In this document: positions 62,301 to 64,000 of the stretch, piece by piece
Position numbering within the stretch: position 1 is the first letter of the stretch
Layout of the letters: each line of letters begins with the position of its first letter
Assembly: GCA_029224185.1 (NCBI GenBank)
Contig: CM055201.1
Span: 2,323,418 to 2,387,417, forward strand
Direction of reading: 5' to 3'
Length of the DNA: 64,000 bases
Source of the DNA: Karalla daura
Lineage: Eukaryota; Chordata; Actinopteri; Chaetodontiformes; Leiognathidae
The notes under the pieces: generated by a model
Databases searched by the model: none
Seen by the model: the letters and a program-made list of their open reading frames with translations, nothing else
What the model was told of the DNA's origin: nothing
Position numbers and translations under genes: made by a program

Positions 62301-64000
62301 ACCGGAATATCTGCTCACCGTGATGCTGGGTCAGTGGTCAACCGGGCTCGTTTCCCCTGCAACTACACGGTCCCGTGTGTGAGTGTGTGTGTGGGGGGGA
62401 TGGTAGCCCTCAATGAGGCTGTGCCATTTTAATGCAGGACGCTGCGTCTCAACGCGGCGAAGCAGTTTGGAGGGTTTCGTGCCTCCATTACGCTTTAGCT
62501 TAGCCTCCTCCTTAGCCTCCCTAGCCTTCGTGCCTCCATTACGCGTTAGCTTGCGTATGGACCGCTTGCGATGAACCCGAGACTAGGATTGCCTCCCCTA
62601 AATGCAGCTCTCTTCTCGCTCGCGGTCTGCGGCGCTTGCCCGGTTTTCTCCCGGAACTCCCCTGCAAACGTTTCGGGCTAGCGTGTGAGGGTCGAGGACA
62701 GTAGCGAGGCGAGGGGGGGGGGGGCACAAACGGCCTCATCTCAAAATACGACCCTCAGCTCGTGGTGTCTAGGAGAGCCCTGTGCATCTAAGAAGCAGTG
62801 GCTGGACATAAAGGAACGTTCACCATCCTCATCAACAATCCACTGGACCTTCTCCTCTCTTCTGTTCTACTGTTGACTTGACGGTGGCCTCGGAGCCTGC
62901 CTCGGATATCGGTTGTATTAGACTGGACTGGAGAGCGTGCACAGTCCCCCGCCCCGGTCGCTCGCACGGGTACCTCACCTGGGTGGTGACGAGGTGGTGG
63001 AAGCTGTGCGCGTCTCCCAGGTACCGGCAAAGGATGACTCTCTCCCCGTAGCGGCAGCCCGAGATGCTGCTGATGCGGAACAGGGTGTGACTGAGGGCGG
63101 GACCGGCCTGCGGGGCCGGGTGGAGGGAGAGAGAGAGAGAGAGAGAGAGGGGGAGAGGGAGAGAGGGAGAGAGGGAGGGAGAGAGGGAGCCGCATGAAGC
63201 TGGAGAGAGCACTTTGCAAGTGAACGCGGGAATCAACGTCACAACACAATACATCCATCACCTTACGTCTAGGGCTGCACGATTTTAGGGGAACGATGAC
63301 CCCCCCCCCCCCCAAGCACATCGCACCCGGACTCACCCTGATGTCGCTGAGGTCCATCCCCGTCCTGTCTGCGTACACCATCACCCTGGGGTGGGCCGTG
63401 AAGTCGCACCACTGCCACCACGACTTGGCGTTGAAGTACAGGTTGCTGTCCTCCTGTCGGACCAGCTGCATCCTGGAGGGGAGGGGGCGGGGGGGCGGGG
63501 AGCGTCACGTTTACATTCACTCCCATCCAACCAACCCCCCCCCCCAACCGCTTTCCCCGCGGTCCTCACCCGCCGCCCACGGTCCACAGCGTGGTCGCGC
63601 TGCTCTCGGTGGCCACCAGGATCTCGCCGAGGACGTGAGGGCTGGCGACACAGACGCAGAGCACCACAGTGAGCCTCGGCGGCTGGGGGAGGGGGGGAGT
63701 AGGGGGGGGGGGGGGGGGAAGACGGGCGCTCACCTGGCGCTGACGCAGGTGGCCCGCTCCGTGGCGCGGGCCACCTGGAGCAGACGGGGCCGGCTGCTCT
63801 CGCTGAAGCCCCACGCGCCGCACAGGTAGTCGGAGCGCGCGGCCACGCAGCCTGCGCACGACGAGCAGGCAGACACACACACACACACACACGCTCAACT
63901 GCCGGCACGCCACGGCACAGCACGGCCCGGATGGGATTTTCGCAGACGTTTCGCTATTAGCCCTTACACTCGCCGAGCACGGAGGCGGCGCTGAGCTGCC
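59400..64000 (-). CDS. taf1c: TAF1C, RNA polymerase I SL1 subunit (5' end outside window)
   Basis: TAF1C (TAFI110) is part of the TBP-containing SL1 complex that recruits Pol I to rDNA promoters in the nucleolus. Exons in transcript order: 64000-63968 (partial), 63851-63734, 63641-63570, 63472-63337, 63107-62979, 62004-61806, 61675-61538, 61444-60234, 59603-59400, together about 746 codons. Landmarks shared with remembered human TAF1C are DFTAHPRVMVYADRTG, GERVILCRYLGD, YIMDERFPNVPMLKWDH, EAGDIFYQTL, a WRYWWDENLGR segment and the C-terminus KKRRSRMGF. The first part is a beta-propeller, followed by a low-complexity helical tail. The boundary near 61444/61538 is uncertain because the 93-base intron is also open. 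The N-terminal quarter lies right of the window. Confidence 0.92.
59757..60198. repeat. CACAT(C)-type satellite, about 440 bp
   Basis: Arrays of CATCA pentamers grouped with CTCCA into 10-20 bp higher units, inside the last taf1c intron (59604-60233). Long plus-strand frames reading His-Ile-Thr-Ser repeats across it are artefacts. Confidence 0.95.
62005..62978. other. taf1c intron, no other gene seen
   Basis: Holds an (AG)n stretch at 62051-62072, a G run near 62714-62725 and two near-identical strings at 62480-62545 (CGTGCCTCCATTACGC, then TTAGC), a short duplication. No exon was recognised. Confidence 0.6.

Overview
The window is nuclear DNA from a ray-finned fish, most likely a percomorph teleost. 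It has spliced vertebrate genes with GT-AG introns, very many (CA)n/(TG)n and other microsatellites, and relics of L2-type LINE, Harbinger and Ty3/gypsy elements. The species cannot be fixed from sequence alone. Coding exons were assembled by eye from splice signals, reading-frame phase and similarity to remembered vertebrate proteins. No database search was run.

Five protein genes are supported. (1) shroom3 (+), 22 coding exons at 2394-23017. The 5' exons carrying the PDZ domain lie outside the window; the ASD1 and ASD2 regions are present. (2) sowahb (+), five coding exons at 30979-36378, with an N-terminal SOWAH domain, a long proline/glycine-rich tandem repeat and two ankyrin repeats. (3) ccni, cyclin I (-), nine coding exons at 41102-49227 plus a likely non-coding first exon near 50.6 kb. 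(4) ccng2, cyclin G2 (+), seven coding exons at 54208-57754 plus a likely non-coding first exon near 52.85 kb. (5) taf1c (-), the C-terminal three quarters at 59400-64000, running off the right edge.

The order shroom3-sowahb-ccni-ccng2 matches the mammalian SHROOM3-SOWAHB-SEPTIN11-CCNI-CCNG2 block as I remember it. Here SEPTIN11 is absent between sowahb and ccni, and taf1c follows ccng2. The two cyclin genes are head-to-head with about 2.1 kb between first exons. ccng2 and taf1c are tail-to-tail with about 0.2 kb between predicted poly(A) signals.

Region by region: 1-2.4 kb is intron or upstream DNA with a MITE-like repeat; 2.4-23 kb is shroom3; 23-25 kb is its 3'UTR; 25-30.8 kb is a transposon graveyard (LINE relic, unidentified coding relic, Harbinger relic); 31-36.4 kb is sowahb; 36.4-39.5 kb is intergenic or 3'UTR; 39.5-50.7 kb is ccni with a gypsy remnant in an intron; 50.7-52.9 kb is the divergent promoter region; 52.9-58.9 kb is ccng2; 59.1-64 kb is taf1c with a (CATCA)-type satellite in its last intron.

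The genes do not form a pathway. Shroom3 shapes epithelia through ROCK and actomyosin; the cyclins are atypical cyclins; TAF1C belongs to the RNA polymerase I SL1 complex. I found no convincing wholly new system. The most interesting observations are the intron-rich shroom3 and sowahb genes, the coding minisatellite in sowahb, splice acceptors made of (TG)n, a CDE/CHR-like element upstream of ccng2, and a phase-preserving intron in taf1c.
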